Assembly (NCBI GenBank): GCA_963833965.1
Contig: CAWHZZ010000001.1
Location: 620,001 to 684,000, forward strand
DNA from: CAJCIW01 sp963833965
GTDB taxonomy: Bacteria > Chlamydiota > Chlamydiia > Chlamydiales > Rhabdochlamydiaceae
DNA: 64,000 nucleotides
Direction of reading: 5' to 3'
Within the stretch, counting starts at the first letter, position 1; every line of letters begins with the position of its first letter. Under the pieces are notes generated by a model. It was not told the DNA's origin and searched no databases. It worked only from the letters and a program-made list of their open reading frames with translations. The position numbers and the translations under genes were made by a program. Of this stretch, positions 36,586 to 45,983 are shown piece after piece.

Positions 36586-37539
36586 TTAAAAATCAAAACG
36601 CATGGCAAGCTCGGCACCTGAGACAAAAAGATCGCCTTGGTTAGAAAAAAAGGCGCCTTCTGATCCCGCGCTTGTGAATCGAAGCAGTTGATTTTGGGAA
36701 AAGCAGAGAAGCTCATCCCATGCGAGCGCTAGCCAAATCTGCTTGAGCCTGCCGTCAAAACAGCGCTTCCAGCTTAAACCGGCGGTAAAGTCGATGACAG
36801 GGCCGGTCGCTGAAAAAAAATCGCGAACTCCCAGGGGCCTTTCCTTGCCGCCTCTCGCGTAATTGTTTTGATGCAGGTAAAAATGGCCGAAGAGCAGGCT
36901 GAATAGACTTTTTCCAAATAGGCTAAATCCTTTTCCCAACCCCCACTCGGCAACAAGTCCCGCGTTGGGGCCGACCCCAAAGAATTTGTTCTTCATGTGG
37001 ACAATTTCCTCACCGTCGATGAAGCTGCCCCCGAAATAATCGAGATAATATTTTTGACGGATAGAGCCCGCTCTAACCCCTGCTTGCGGAATGATTGCAA
37101 AATAGCTTGAAACCTGAAAGCGCTTGGCAAGTAGAAGATCGACAATGCCTAAGTGCAGGCGCCAGTGCGTGTGCACATGCTTGGCAAAATCCGGGCCGCC
37201 TTCCGTGGGCTTTTGCCAGGAGGGAAAAAGAACTTCGCCGTGATGGGCAAATAGATCATTGTTCGCATGCGTTTGTAAAGACGTGAATTGCGCCAAGAGA
37301 TCATACTCATTTGAAAAGCGATATCCTAGGCCGATCCGAAATCCAAAATCCCAATCGAAGTCGGGATTTTCGATTTCACTGTTCGGCGCCAATTTGTGAT
37401 TGGAAGAGCTTCGCAGAGCATACGCCAATCCATTTTCATGGGCCCGCCAATAAAGCCCCGAAGCATCAATATAAAATTCTGAATACCCCTGGCAAAAGAA
37501 AAAACATGTGGTAAGATAGAGAAAAACAATTTTTAGCAT
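36586..37539 (-). CDS. MOMP-like (Lpg1974-type) outer membrane porin
   Basis: This is a predicted outer membrane beta-barrel of 317 residues from the Legionella MOMP-like family. The signal peptide ends near GYS (residue 20). Typical strands include FGFRIGLGYRFSNEYDLLAQ, HTHWRLHLGIVDLLLAKRFQ and FGVGPNAGLVAEWGLGKGFS. The C-terminus ends AMRFDF with terminal Phe. It is a shorter paralog of the 14499-15932 protein and lacks its Pro-rich leader. Its start is only 5 bp from the divergent gene at 37545, so each promoter must lie in the other's coding region. Confidence 0.7.
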   Translation of the reverse strand: MLKIVFLYLTTCFFFCQGYSEFYIDASGLYWRAHENGLAYALRSSSNHKLAPNSEIENPDFDWDFGFRIGLGYRFSNEYDLLAQFTSLQTHANNDLFAHHGEVLFPSWQKPTEGGPDFAKHVHTHWRLHLGIVDLLLAKRFQVSSYFAIIPQAGVRAGSIRQKYYLDYFGGSFIDGEEIVHMKNKFFGVGPNAGLVAEWGLGKGFSLFGKSLFSLLFGHFYLHQNNYARGGKERPLGVRDFFSATGPVIDFTAGLSWKRCFDGRLKQIWLALAWDELLCFSQNQLLRFTSAGSEGAFFSNQGDLFVSGAELAMRFDF

Positions 37540-37544
37540 TTCGA

Positions 37545-38264
37545 ATGATTCTATTGGCAGTGCATATTTTTTTCAGAGCTTTTCTTTCTTTTCCGGAAGA
37601 AGTTGAGGCGATTGGTCAGAAGATCTACAGAAATGAATGTTCGTGCCAAGCAGAAAAGCTCACTTGGTGGAATGAGGGCGAAGAGTTCGCCTCCCTTGGG
37701 ATCGGCCATTTCATTTGGTACCCCAAAGATAAAAAAGGCCCTTTTGAAGAAACATTTCCCGCCCTTATTATTTTTCTCGAGGAGCAAAAAGCCGATTTGC
37801 CCCACTGGCTAAAAAATGCCGCGTGCCCCTGGAACTCGAAGCCAGAATTTAACGAGAAATTGCAAGACAGGAAAAAAGAGCTTCAAGAGTTGCTCTCAAA
37901 CAACATCCCCTTGCAGGCAGCTTTCATTGTGCAACGCTTCGACGAACGTATTCGGAAATTATTTCCGGAAGGAGGTAAAATTGACTCGATCGCACGCACA
38001 AGGCAAGGCAGATTCGCATTGATCGATTATCTTCACTTCAAAGGCGATGGCAGCTCTGAGCAGGAGCGCTATAAGGGGTTCGGCTGGGGTTTGAGGCAAG
38101 TGATCGACGAGATGCCCGAGGACGCGGCGGATCCGCTCACGGCTTTTGCCCAAGCGGCGAAAGCTGTATTGAAACGAAGGGTTCAAAATGCCCCTCCAGA
38201 ACGGCATGAGGAGCGCTGGCTTCCCGGCTGGCTTGCGCGAGTGGAAAATTACTTAAAATCTTGA
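37545..38264 (+). CDS. conserved hypothetical, possible lysozyme-like secreted protein
   Basis: This encodes 239 residues with an N-terminal hydrophobic segment (MILLAVHIFFRAFLSF) that may be a signal. The most striking stretch is NECSCQAEKLTWWNEGEEFA followed by SLGIGHFIWYP (residues 31-61). It has the E-x(n)-G-x-G-H look of lysozyme-type glycoside hydrolases. That resemblance is a guess from pattern; I do not know a function for the family. The 3' end overlaps the convergent thioredoxin reductase gene by 16 bp. Confidence 0.6.
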   Translation: MILLAVHIFFRAFLSFPEEVEAIGQKIYRNECSCQAEKLTWWNEGEEFASLGIGHFIWYPKDKKGPFEETFPALIIFLEEQKADLPHWLKNAACPWNSKPEFNEKLQDRKKELQELLSNNIPLQAAFIVQRFDERIRKLFPEGGKIDSIARTRQGRFALIDYLHFKGDGSSEQERYKGFGWGLRQVIDEMPEDAADPLTAFAQAAKAVLKRRVQNAPPERHEERWLPGWLARVENYLKS

Positions 38265-39676
38265 GCGGAGGGTATTTCATTCATTTTCACCAGCTGCTTC
38301 TCCAGCTCGGAAATTTTCTCGAGGCCAGAAACTTTGCGGACGATGCTTCCCCGTTCATCGAAGATGATTAGAGTAGGGATCGAGCGGACCTGATATTTCT
38401 CAAAAAGTTCCCGCCCATTTTCAGGGTTCACCTTCAAGAATTTGATCTTATCGCCGTATTCTTTTGCCCATGTCTCATAGAGCGGACCGAACATTCTGCA
38501 AGGTCCGCAATACAGCGCGTAAAAGTCGACGAAGACAGGGCCCTTAGACTCTCTGAGTTCCTGATCAAAATGCTCTCTGGAAGAGATCTCGATCGCCTTT
38601 CTCGCTTCAGGTTTTTTTTCACTTTGGGCCAGCATTTGTTTCGTGGAGGAGGGATGGGAGGCCAGATACTTTTGCGCTTGCAGCGCGGCTTTCGCCGCAT
38701 CGCCGGCGGCGGAGATCGCTTGTTTAAACTCCGAATCGCAGACGTCGCCAATGGCGTAGACGCCCTCGACTGAGGTCTGTTGATGTTTTCTCAACTGGAT
38801 GTATCCTTGCGCATCGAGGTCGAGCTGACCTTGGAACAGTCCCGTATTCGGCCTGGCGCCAATAGCCAGGAAGAGAGCATCGACCGCGACTGAGGAATCT
38901 TCTCCATTTGAAACATCGTGGACGAGAAGATGCGTCGCTTTTTGGCCGTCCCCTTTGATCTCTTTGACAACTGTTTTGAAATGAACCTCGACATTGGGCC
39001 GCGCCAAAACCTCTTTCATTCTTTCTTTTTCCATGCCCCTAAACTCGTCGCGTCTAACGAAAATATGGACTTTCTCGGCAATGTTGGAAAGGTACTGCGC
39101 TTCGATCACGGCTGCATCGCCGCCGCCAACAATAGCTACTGATTTTCCCTTATAGAGCGCGCCGTCGCAAACCGCGCAGCTGTAGACCCCGCGCGACCAG
39201 TAACCGTTATTTCCCGTTTCGCCGGGAATGTTTAAAAGATTGGGAGTGGCGCCAAGCGCGATGATCACCGACTCTGTTTTGTAATGCTTGATCTGATCAG
39301 CGGGCCCAAGAAGCGGTTTTGTCACGACGGTAAATGGGCGTTTGGAGAGATCGACGGAAATGACGATTTCTTGGGCCAAGATTGCCCCATTTTCTTCTGC
39401 CTGTCTTTTGACGCGCTCCCCTAATTCGATCCCGGAAATCGACACCTCGCTCGGCCAATTTTGCACATTGTGCGACTGCGTGATCGTGCCTCCGATGTTA
39501 GGCCCAGTAATCACCACAGGTGGAATCCCCGCTCGAGCGAGATAGATGGCGGAAGTGAGAGCTCCCACCCCACTTCCCAGAATGACGACGGGTTGTTCTT
39601 GCTCGGCAATTTCTGCTCGAAGAGGGAAGATCAGTGAAAGGAGCAAAAAAGGGAAAAATAGGATAAATTTTTTCAT
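38249..39676 (-). CDS. exported thioredoxin reductase-thioredoxin fusion
   Basis: This encodes a 475-residue fusion. A Sec signal peptide (residues 1-21, ending LRA) comes first. A full NADPH-thioredoxin reductase follows: FAD site VVILGSGVGALTSAIYLARA, redox CAVC at 167-170, NADPH site IVGGGDAAVIEAQYL and C-terminal FAD motif YAIGDV. A thioredoxin domain comes last (from about residue 360, CGPC at 389-392, with Tyr instead of Trp before it, and the cis-Pro segment VRSIPTLIIF). A self-contained NADPH-to-dithiol relay is biochemically sensible in the cytosol but unusual with a signal peptide, because NADPH is not expected in the periplasm. It could act in a host compartment. Confidence 0.85.
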   Translation of the reverse strand: MKKFILFFPFLLLSLIFPLRAEIAEQEQPVVILGSGVGALTSAIYLARAGIPPVVITGPNIGGTITQSHNVQNWPSEVSISGIELGERVKRQAEENGAILAQEIVISVDLSKRPFTVVTKPLLGPADQIKHYKTESVIIALGATPNLLNIPGETGNNGYWSRGVYSCAVCDGALYKGKSVAIVGGGDAAVIEAQYLSNIAEKVHIFVRRDEFRGMEKERMKEVLARPNVEVHFKTVVKEIKGDGQKATHLLVHDVSNGEDSSVAVDALFLAIGARPNTGLFQGQLDLDAQGYIQLRKHQQTSVEGVYAIGDVCDSEFKQAISAAGDAAKAALQAQKYLASHPSSTKQMLAQSEKKPEARKAIEISSREHFDQELRESKGPVFVDFYALYCGPCRMFGPLYETWAKEYGDKIKFLKVNPENGRELFEKYQVRSIPTLIIFDERGSIVRKVSGLEKISELEKQLVKMNEIPSAQDFK

Positions 39677-39771
39677 AGCAAGAGAAAATTTGCATTTTTA
39701 GGTCTATTATACAATGAGGCAAAATTAAAACAACTTTTTAAAAATTGAAACTTCACCTATAATGTTTCTCT

Positions 39772-40293
39772 ATGCTTAAAATTCATTCCGATGATTTAGA
39801 CGAAATTCTCGCCCAAGCGGAAGATGCTGAAGGCCCGCCGCCCGAGCCGGATGGAGGCATTCCAAGGCAGTGGCTTCCCGAATGGGTGCGCTGGCCAGTC
39901 CGCGCCTTCCTTCTTCCCTTTACCCTTCTCGACTTAGGAGCGCAAAAAATTGCTCGGAAACTGATTCGGCCCCCCTTCAAAAAAACGGGGAAATGTTTAA
40001 AACGCGGCAATTGCTGCCACTACATTCTGATCCCCGAAGCGAAAGGATTTTTGGGCCGCCTTTTTTATTTATGGAACACGCAATTTCTAGGATTTTATCG
40101 CCGCTTTCCTGAGGTGCATGAGAGCGACGGCAAGCGCGTCTACGTCATGGGCTGCCGCTATTTAAAGAAGAATGGCCAGTGCGGGCATTATCATCTTCGG
40201 CCCGCTGTCTGCCGAAAATGGCCTGTCATCGAGTATTTCGGCTATCCTCGGATCATCAAAGGGTGCGGGTTCAAGGCGATTCCCCGAAAGTGA
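39772..40293 (+). CDS. YkgJ-type cysteine-cluster protein
   Basis: This is a 173-residue protein of the YkgJ (zinc/iron-chelating CxxCC) family. The cluster KTGKCLKRGNCCHY sits at about residues 71-84, followed by MGCRYLKKNGQCGHYHLRPA and VCRKWP, which supply the remaining Cys. The Pro-rich N-terminal 50 residues are extra. The family's role is unknown; metal binding is assumed. Confidence 0.8.
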   Translation: MLKIHSDDLDEILAQAEDAEGPPPEPDGGIPRQWLPEWVRWPVRAFLLPFTLLDLGAQKIARKLIRPPFKKTGKCLKRGNCCHYILIPEAKGFLGRLFYLWNTQFLGFYRRFPEVHESDGKRVYVMGCRYLKKNGQCGHYHLRPAVCRKWPVIEYFGYPRIIKGCGFKAIPRK

Positions 40294-40343
40294 TAAGGGA
40301 GCGTTCTCAAAAGTTTTTAGAGTAATTTCGGCGTCAAAGCTCC

Positions 40344-41612
40344 CTAGAGTTCAAAACCGTATTGCTCTTCTTCGACCTGCTCATCTCTAAGCACTTGTTG
40401 TAAAAGAGGTCTTGTGGCGATCAGCTCTTTGATGATCCCTGGAACACGCAAGTGGAATTGATTCGAGGGAACCTCGATAAACGACCTCTTCGTATTGAGA
40501 ATGACTTGCGGATCATTCAAATAGGAAGCGAGAAAGTCTTCGATCTGTCTAAATTTCTTGATTTTTTGGCCCACGCCATACTTTAAGACAAAATCAACGT
40601 TGGCGCGCTCCCAGAACAGACTGTTGTCGGTGTTGTCGATTAGGATCGGCAATTTCATCGCAATCGCCTCATTGATCGTCCCCGGGCCAGGTTTTGTGAT
40701 GATAAGGTCCGAGACCGCCATGATATCGGAAATTCTGTCGGTAAAACCAAAAACTGTCATCGAGTTGGAAGGGCTCAATTCTATTTTTTCCAGCTGTTTT
40801 TTCAGCTTCCCGTTGCGGCCGGCGATGACGACAAGATGCAGGCCGAGATCGAGTTCGCCGACTTTTTTGGCATATTCGTAAGCAGTGTCGCCTCCAGCGG
40901 CGCCCATCATGATTAAAACGATTTCCTTATCTAAAGGAAGATCCAACTCTTGCAGAATTTTTTTGGAATCTTTTGGATTCATAAAATCGGGCCTAAGAGG
41001 AAGCCCGATCGTCTCAATGGCATGTTCGGGCACATTTTTTTGTACCAAAACTTCTCGGGTCGTCGGAAGATCGGCGCCAATGGTGACTTTAAAATGGGGA
41101 TGTTTGACTTTTTCAATATCAAAAGCCCAATTTCTCAAATCGTTGTCTGTCGTGATGATCAAAAAAGGAATTCCGGCCTTGCGCGCCGCCTCGGAGGCGG
41201 GAAAATTGACAAAAGGAATGACCGAAATCACAAGGTCCGGCTGATAAGTGGTGATGTAGGAATTGATGATCCGCTTTAATTTGCCCATATAGGAACGGAA
41301 AACGGACGGAACAATATTTCGGACGAGGAAATTCATCGTGCGGATCCATCCATTGCGAAGCATGGTGTTATAGACTTGTTCGCAGGAAGGAACACCCCAA
41401 ATGCGCAATTGGTTGATTGGATAGGCGATTTTTAATTCATATTCATCTCCGACAAGGCTTTGCAAAGTATTGCATGCCGCAATATGCCCGCCGCCGCCTG
41501 TGCTCGAAAGAATCAATAGGGTCTTTTTCTGCGGGGTTTCCTGAGGGGGAGACTCAACTGCAAATGAGTATGAAGAGCAAAGAATAACGAATAAGCAAAA
41601 TATCTTCGCCAC
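40344..41612 (-). CDS. exported MGDG-synthase-like GT28 glycosyltransferase
   Basis: This encodes 422 residues resembling monogalactosyl/glucosyl-diacylglycerol synthases (UgtP/MGD type). A signal peptide ends SFA (residue 18). The N-terminal domain has LLILSSTGGGGHIAACNTLQ (GGGGH at 39-43) and ends PDLVISVIPFVNFPASEAAR. The GT28 C-terminal domain has IVLIMMGAAGGDTAYEYA, VFGFTDRISDIMAVSDLIIT and KPGPGTINEAIAMKLPILI, the usual UDP-sugar site. Family members work on the cytosolic face of the membrane, so the signal peptide is unexpected. The likely acceptor is a diacylglycerol or similar lipid; MurG is excluded by the MGDG-synthase-type N-terminus. Confidence 0.75.
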   Translation of the reverse strand: MAKIFCLFVILCSSYSFAVESPPQETPQKKTLLILSSTGGGGHIAACNTLQSLVGDEYELKIAYPINQLRIWGVPSCEQVYNTMLRNGWIRTMNFLVRNIVPSVFRSYMGKLKRIINSYITTYQPDLVISVIPFVNFPASEAARKAGIPFLIITTDNDLRNWAFDIEKVKHPHFKVTIGADLPTTREVLVQKNVPEHAIETIGLPLRPDFMNPKDSKKILQELDLPLDKEIVLIMMGAAGGDTAYEYAKKVGELDLGLHLVVIAGRNGKLKKQLEKIELSPSNSMTVFGFTDRISDIMAVSDLIITKPGPGTINEAIAMKLPILIDNTDNSLFWERANVDFVLKYGVGQKIKKFRQIEDFLASYLNDPQVILNTKRSFIEVPSNQFHLRVPGIIKELIATRPLLQQVLRDEQVEEEQYGFEL

Positions 41613-41719
41613 ACGCCACCTAATGTTAAAAGCATCCTCAACATAGCATATGGATCTACCTTTATCTGTACAAGGGGTTATTAACAGCGGCGGTAAAAAG
41701 GTGATAAACTTCTTGAAAC

Positions 41720-41902
41720 GGCTTAGAGCCTGTCTGCGAATTTGGATTTCGCACTAGTTTTTGGATTATTTTGGCCGCTTTCGATTCTTTTTGCGGGGGT
41801 AGTATACGCAAGTTGATACAACCCCCGCAAAAAGAATTCAAAAATCGGCTCAAAAGAACCGAAAAATCGACAGAAACCAATTTCGCAGACAGGCTCTTAG
41901 CC
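41720..41902. mobile_element. palindromic MITE-like element, family A copy 2
   Basis: This 183-bp element has near-perfect 26-bp inverted ends (GGCTTAGAGCCTGTCTGCGA on the left). Its core is the exact reverse complement of the 36-bp core of the element at 7381-7530, and about 55 bp beside the core also match. It fills most of the 390-bp gap between two divergent genes. The flanks 41613-41719 and 41903-42003 show no gene. Confidence 0.8.
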
Positions 41903-42003
41903 TCGCTTGCGTATTTTTACCGCCCCTGTGAATTAATTCGCTCTTTTAAAAAAATTCTCAACGTGGTAGTTGAAAAGGAAGATATGCATATGTTCAGCCA
42001 GAC

Positions 42004-43062
42004 ATGAATAAAAAATATCTAAAGTGGCTTTTTTATCTCGCAACACCGTTAATTATCTTTCTTATTCCATTTAGCAATGGATTCAGTCTAAGCAGGTATT
42101 TCAGAACAATTGTCCTTCAGCCCCAAAAAACGGGGATTGCGACCTTTCATTATTTTGATCAAGCCAGGGGCAGACCGATCATTACAGAAGTGTGGTACCC
42201 TGTCGACCAAGATATCCCTGCGCAAGCCCCCTCTGGGTTTTGGCTTCGCTGCGACGAAGCACGCGACGCTCCTTTGAGCAGCAAAAAAGCGAAATATCCA
42301 TTAATTATTCTATCTCACGGAAGCGGTGGGGACAGGTACACGATTTGTTGGCTCGCGGAAGTTCTCGCGGCAAACGGCTATATCGCTGCCGCCATGGACC
42401 ATTATGGGAACACTTGGAACAATAAAATCCCCACCTCGTACGCTACCCCCTGGGAAAGACCAAAGGACATTACGTTTGTCCTCGATCACCTTCTCACCAG
42501 TTCCCAATTCAAAGACCGCATCGATCAGAACAGGATCGGTTTTGCAGGTTACTCATTGGGCGGGGCCACAGGACTTTGGATCGCTGGAGCGCTGGGCGAT
42601 ACCGGCGACATCGAGAATGTCCATGAACATTGCTTAAAAGATATCGGCGACGTCGTTTCGAAGAACGTTCTTGAGACAATAGATTTCAAGCCGGCAGAAG
42701 CTTCGTTTTTCGACAATCGCATCTCCGCAATGGTGCTCATGGCGCCAGCTTTGGGGTGGTTATTCAAACCCAGCAGCCTGGAAACAATCTCGATTCCAGT
42801 GTTTATTTTTGCGGCGGAGAAGGACCAGGTCGTTCCGTCGGAAAACAATGCGAAGATCTTTGCCAAGAAGCTTACCCGCGCTTCGCTGAAGATATTTCCA
42901 GGCGAGGTCGACCATTACGTCTTTTTAGGCCGCGCCACTGTCGTTGGGAGAAGATTTCTCGATCCCAAATATTGCATCGACCACGCTTCGATCGACCGCA
43001 AAAAAGTCCACGACGAGATCGCTAAGAGCTCTGTAGTCTTCTTCGACGAAAAGCTAAAGTGA
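42004..43062 (+). CDS. secreted alpha/beta hydrolase (dienelactone hydrolase / PAF-AH-like)
   Basis: This is a predicted serine hydrolase of 352 residues with an N-terminal signal or anchor (residues 8-27). The fold is visible as YPLIILSHGSGGDRYTICWL (oxyanion region) and the nucleophile elbow RIGFAGYSLGGATGLW. The acid lies in PVFIFAAEKDQVVPSENNA and the catalytic His in EVDHYVFL. It resembles dienelactone-hydrolase or platelet-activating-factor-acetylhydrolase-type enzymes, which cleave short esters. Its stop is directly followed by the convergent yfiH stop with no gap. Confidence 0.75.
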   Translation: MNKKYLKWLFYLATPLIIFLIPFSNGFSLSRYFRTIVLQPQKTGIATFHYFDQARGRPIITEVWYPVDQDIPAQAPSGFWLRCDEARDAPLSSKKAKYPLIILSHGSGGDRYTICWLAEVLAANGYIAAAMDHYGNTWNNKIPTSYATPWERPKDITFVLDHLLTSSQFKDRIDQNRIGFAGYSLGGATGLWIAGALGDTGDIENVHEHCLKDIGDVVSKNVLETIDFKPAEASFFDNRISAMVLMAPALGWLFKPSSLETISIPVFIFAAEKDQVVPSENNAKIFAKKLTRASLKIFPGEVDHYVFLGRATVVGRRFLDPKYCIDHASIDRKKVHDEIAKSSVVFFDEKLK

Positions 43063-43815
43063 TTATCTCAAGATGACGAGGGTGCCATTGCGACCGTGGA
43101 TTTTTTTCTGGCGCCGACAAGAAAAAAAATCATTCTCATTGGAATAAGTGCAAATGCCCGCGATTTCGATGTGATGCGGAAGAACCCCTGCCGCTTCGAG
43201 TTGACTGCGGGCGATGGCCCATAAGTCAAAATATTGCGGACGCACTTGAAAGGGCCAAAATTCTTCTGGGAGCTCAATTTTATAGTGGATGAATTCGGAC
43301 CGGTCTGGCCCTAAACTTGGGGCGATCCCCACAAGCAGGTCTTCCGGTTTTGTGCCGAATACCCGTTTCATTTTTTGGATGGTGGCTTGATAAATGTTCT
43401 TCACATTCCCTCGCCAGCCCGAATGCACATTGGCCACAGCGTGGTGAACGGGATCGTAGAGAATGGCGGCTTGACAATCGGCATGCTTGATCAATAGACC
43501 GACGTTGGGCTTGTCTGTGATCAGAGCGTCGCACTCCCCCACTTCTCGATCGGCGTCTTCCACCCATGCGACCTCATCGCCATGGACTTGGTGACCTGAG
43601 ATCCATTTTTCGACATTCAATGCTTCACGAACCCGCCTTCGATTCTCTTCAATAAGTTCATGGCGGTCCCCGCTCCCCCCGCCGAGATTCAGAGAATGGT
43701 AAGGCCCTTCGCTAACACCACCGTGTCGCAAAAAAATCCCGTGGGAAAGATTTTGGAACTGGGCGAGCAGCTCGAATTCAAGCCACTCAATTTCACCTTG
43801 TTTTTTTCGAATCAT
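43063..43815 (-). CDS. YfiH/LACC1-type multicopper-like purine nucleosidase or oxidoreductase
   Basis: This is a 250-residue protein of the YfiH (PgeF, DUF152) family. The three metal ligands are present: His in SGHQVHGDEV, Cys in KHADCQA and His in NVHSGWRGNVKN. Members act as purine nucleoside phosphorylase or adenosine deaminase and were earlier called polyphenol oxidases; the E. coli protein edits peptidoglycan precursors. Which applies here cannot be told. Confidence 0.88.
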   Translation of the reverse strand: MIRKKQGEIEWLEFELLAQFQNLSHGIFLRHGGVSEGPYHSLNLGGGSGDRHELIEENRRRVREALNVEKWISGHQVHGDEVAWVEDADREVGECDALITDKPNVGLLIKHADCQAAILYDPVHHAVANVHSGWRGNVKNIYQATIQKMKRVFGTKPEDLLVGIAPSLGPDRSEFIHYKIELPEEFWPFQVRPQYFDLWAIARSQLEAAGVLPHHIEIAGICTYSNENDFFSCRRQKKIHGRNGTLVILR

Positions 43816-43999
43816 TGATTAAAATTACTAAGAGCCATTCCCTGCATTTGGACAACTTGCTTTTTTGCGCCTTTTTTCGCGGCTCTTAAAATCATCCCTT
43901 GTCCTAGTTGATTTAACTATGTACTGCGGAATGATTTTAAAAGCGGCAAAAAAATGCATCAAAAATCAAATTATCCAAATTCAGGGAACGTCTCTAACC

Positions 44000-44896
44000 A
44001 TGGATGAAGGTTCTTTCTCCCACGCTATTTTTTGGTATAAGCCGCTAATGTCGCTCTGCTTTTTTGCTTTCGGCATGAGCTTTATTAGCCTTTGGGTTCG
44101 CAAGACAGCGTGGCTTTGGGGATCTTTTTTGCTGATCGCCTATATTCTCGCCTTCGTCACTCGCGTCGCGACGTGGATTTCGCTTATCCCAGTCTTGATT
44201 CTATTCTTCTCCCACTTTTTTTTGAAAAAGGATCTCACCAAAAGCTCCCGCTTTTTGTTTTTTTGCATCGCCACCGGCGTCTCTCTTGCCTTGGCCTTTC
44301 ACTTCATGCCAGGCTTTCACAACTGGAAAATCGCCTCAGACCTTTGTTTGAGCCCTGGCGCTTACCCTTATAGTCTGTGGCTGAATTTCGATAAGCCGTT
44401 TATCGGGCTCTTTGCGCTGGCTCTTACCATCCCTTTAATCGCTCGCCCGTCGGAAATGTTCCGTGTCTTAAAAATGGCCATCCCTTTGAGCATCCTCGGC
44501 ATTTTGATCCTGATGGGGATCTCTCTTCATTTCGATCTTGTGAAATGGGACCCGAAAATTCCCGTCATCACCTTTGTCTGGCTGCTCGACAACCTGATTC
44601 TCGTCGCCATTCCAGAAGAGGCTTTTTTCCGTGGATTCATTCAGCGCGAGATTTACAATTGGTTTGGGAAGACCCCCGTGGCCGGCTTGGGAGCCATCTT
44701 CGTCACTTCGATCTTATTTACACTGCTGCATTTGTTCTGGGTCGCCGACCTCCCCTTCCTTTGCCTCGTCTTCATCGCCAGCATTATCTATGGCTTTATC
44801 TACCAACTGACGCGCTCTATTGAAGCAAGCATCTTGTGCCACTTTGGTCTCAATGTGGTCCACTTCTTTTTCTTTACTTATCCTGCTTTATCTTAA
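44000..44896 (+). CDS. CPBP-family intramembrane protease
   Basis: This is a multi-pass membrane protein with about eight helices and the CPBP/Abi (CaaX-like) signature: EEAFFRGFIQREI, then FTLLHLFW, then SILCHFGLNVVHFF. The paired Glu and the two His are the predicted metal site. Family members process prenylated or other membrane proteins or act in self-immunity. The start is uncertain: 44000 gives a clean cytosolic N-terminus, but ATGs at 43919 and 43931 in the same frame are possible. Confidence 0.75.
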   Translation: MDEGSFSHAIFWYKPLMSLCFFAFGMSFISLWVRKTAWLWGSFLLIAYILAFVTRVATWISLIPVLILFFSHFFLKKDLTKSSRFLFFCIATGVSLALAFHFMPGFHNWKIASDLCLSPGAYPYSLWLNFDKPFIGLFALALTIPLIARPSEMFRVLKMAIPLSILGILILMGISLHFDLVKWDPKIPVITFVWLLDNLILVAIPEEAFFRGFIQREIYNWFGKTPVAGLGAIFVTSILFTLLHLFWVADLPFLCLVFIASIIYGFIYQLTRSIEASILCHFGLNVVHFFFFTYPALS

Positions 44897-44987
44897 CGGA
44901 ATAGTTTGAAATTTTGATTTACTTGAAATAAAAAGATAGCCACGGCATAATGTTTAAACATTTTTAATTTATATTAATTTATGTTTT

Positions 44988-45983
44988 ATGCCAGAAACTA
45001 GAGTTTTTAATGAATCCGTTTTTCGCTCTTATTCAAATTTAAAAGACTTCTTTAATCGCTCCAATGCGGTTCAAGAAGTATTGAGCAAAAAAAATGAGCC
45101 GTATTCTGGAGTCCCGGTCCCAGTCGGCGCCAATCTCGCTGGCAAATGGCAAGTTTGCCAAATCGCCACTGCGCCTTTTCGTTGGATTTTATCGATTTGT
45201 CTAGAAATTTTCGCTGCCATCTTTGAAGCCTGCGACCAGGTCTCGGTTGCAAAAAATATGGGGAATTGGGCCGTTCATTTAAATATCGGGTTCGATTCTT
45301 ATTCCGAAGACACCACAAAGCTCTTTAAAATTGCGACGTCGAGAAATGAGCCCAATAGAGAGGGTAAGATCGTCAACGAACATCCTGCGATCCCAGAAAG
45401 CCGCCTCGAGGAGAAAGCGCGACAAAGGACATTTTGTTCTGTTCACCATGAGGTCAGATTTGGTCATCATGAAGGCATTTGTAAAGGAATGAGCTACTGG
45501 TTTTTAAATTTATACTTAAAAACGAAAGAGCAATTCACCGACCCCAGAGCCCTCATCGCAGCCATCGCGGAGCAATTTAAAAAAGGCGGCGGCATGGACC
45601 CCACTTTGTTGCAAAGCGTTTATGTAAGAGGGGGAAAAGTGTTAAATCTGAAAATCGGTAACAGAGACGCTGCAGGCCGAAGCTTTTACCCCAATCGACA
45701 CATTCCTAATGAATGGAGGACAAATTCATCAGAAATGATCCGAAAGATGAAAGCGCTTCCTGCCGGCGCATATGGTGTAGCTCTTCCCGTACATATGACA
45801 GCATTTATCAAAGTCAACGACCTGCTTGGCTATTATTTTGACCCCAATCACGGAGTCATCGAAATTCAAGGCAGTGAACTTTCTGAAAAGCTTTACGAAC
45901 AAGTGAGCCGTGTTTTAAGGGCTACCGGAGACGGGGATAAAAATACCCCTATTGATTTTAGACCGGTCGCATTACGCTCTTAA
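44988..45983 (+). CDS. YopT-like (C58) cysteine protease, candidate effector
   Basis: This encodes 331 residues with a papain-like C-H-D arrangement matching peptidase family C58 (YopT/AvrPphB). Cys165 lies in HEGICKGMSYWFLNLYL, His269 in PVHMTAFIKV, and Asp285 in GYYFDPNHG. The H-to-D spacing (16) equals that of YopT (His258, Asp274). There is no signal peptide, which fits type III secretion. YopT cleaves prenylated Rho GTPases in host cells; the target here is unknown. The first 130 residues are not conserved and could carry secretion and chaperone-binding signals. It is transcribed alone and ends against a convergent terminator. Confidence 0.65.
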   Translation: MPETRVFNESVFRSYSNLKDFFNRSNAVQEVLSKKNEPYSGVPVPVGANLAGKWQVCQIATAPFRWILSICLEIFAAIFEACDQVSVAKNMGNWAVHLNIGFDSYSEDTTKLFKIATSRNEPNREGKIVNEHPAIPESRLEEKARQRTFCSVHHEVRFGHHEGICKGMSYWFLNLYLKTKEQFTDPRALIAAIAEQFKKGGGMDPTLLQSVYVRGGKVLNLKIGNRDAAGRSFYPNRHIPNEWRTNSSEMIRKMKALPAGAYGVALPVHMTAFIKVNDLLGYYFDPNHGVIEIQGSELSEKLYEQVSRVLRATGDGDKNTPIDFRPVALRS

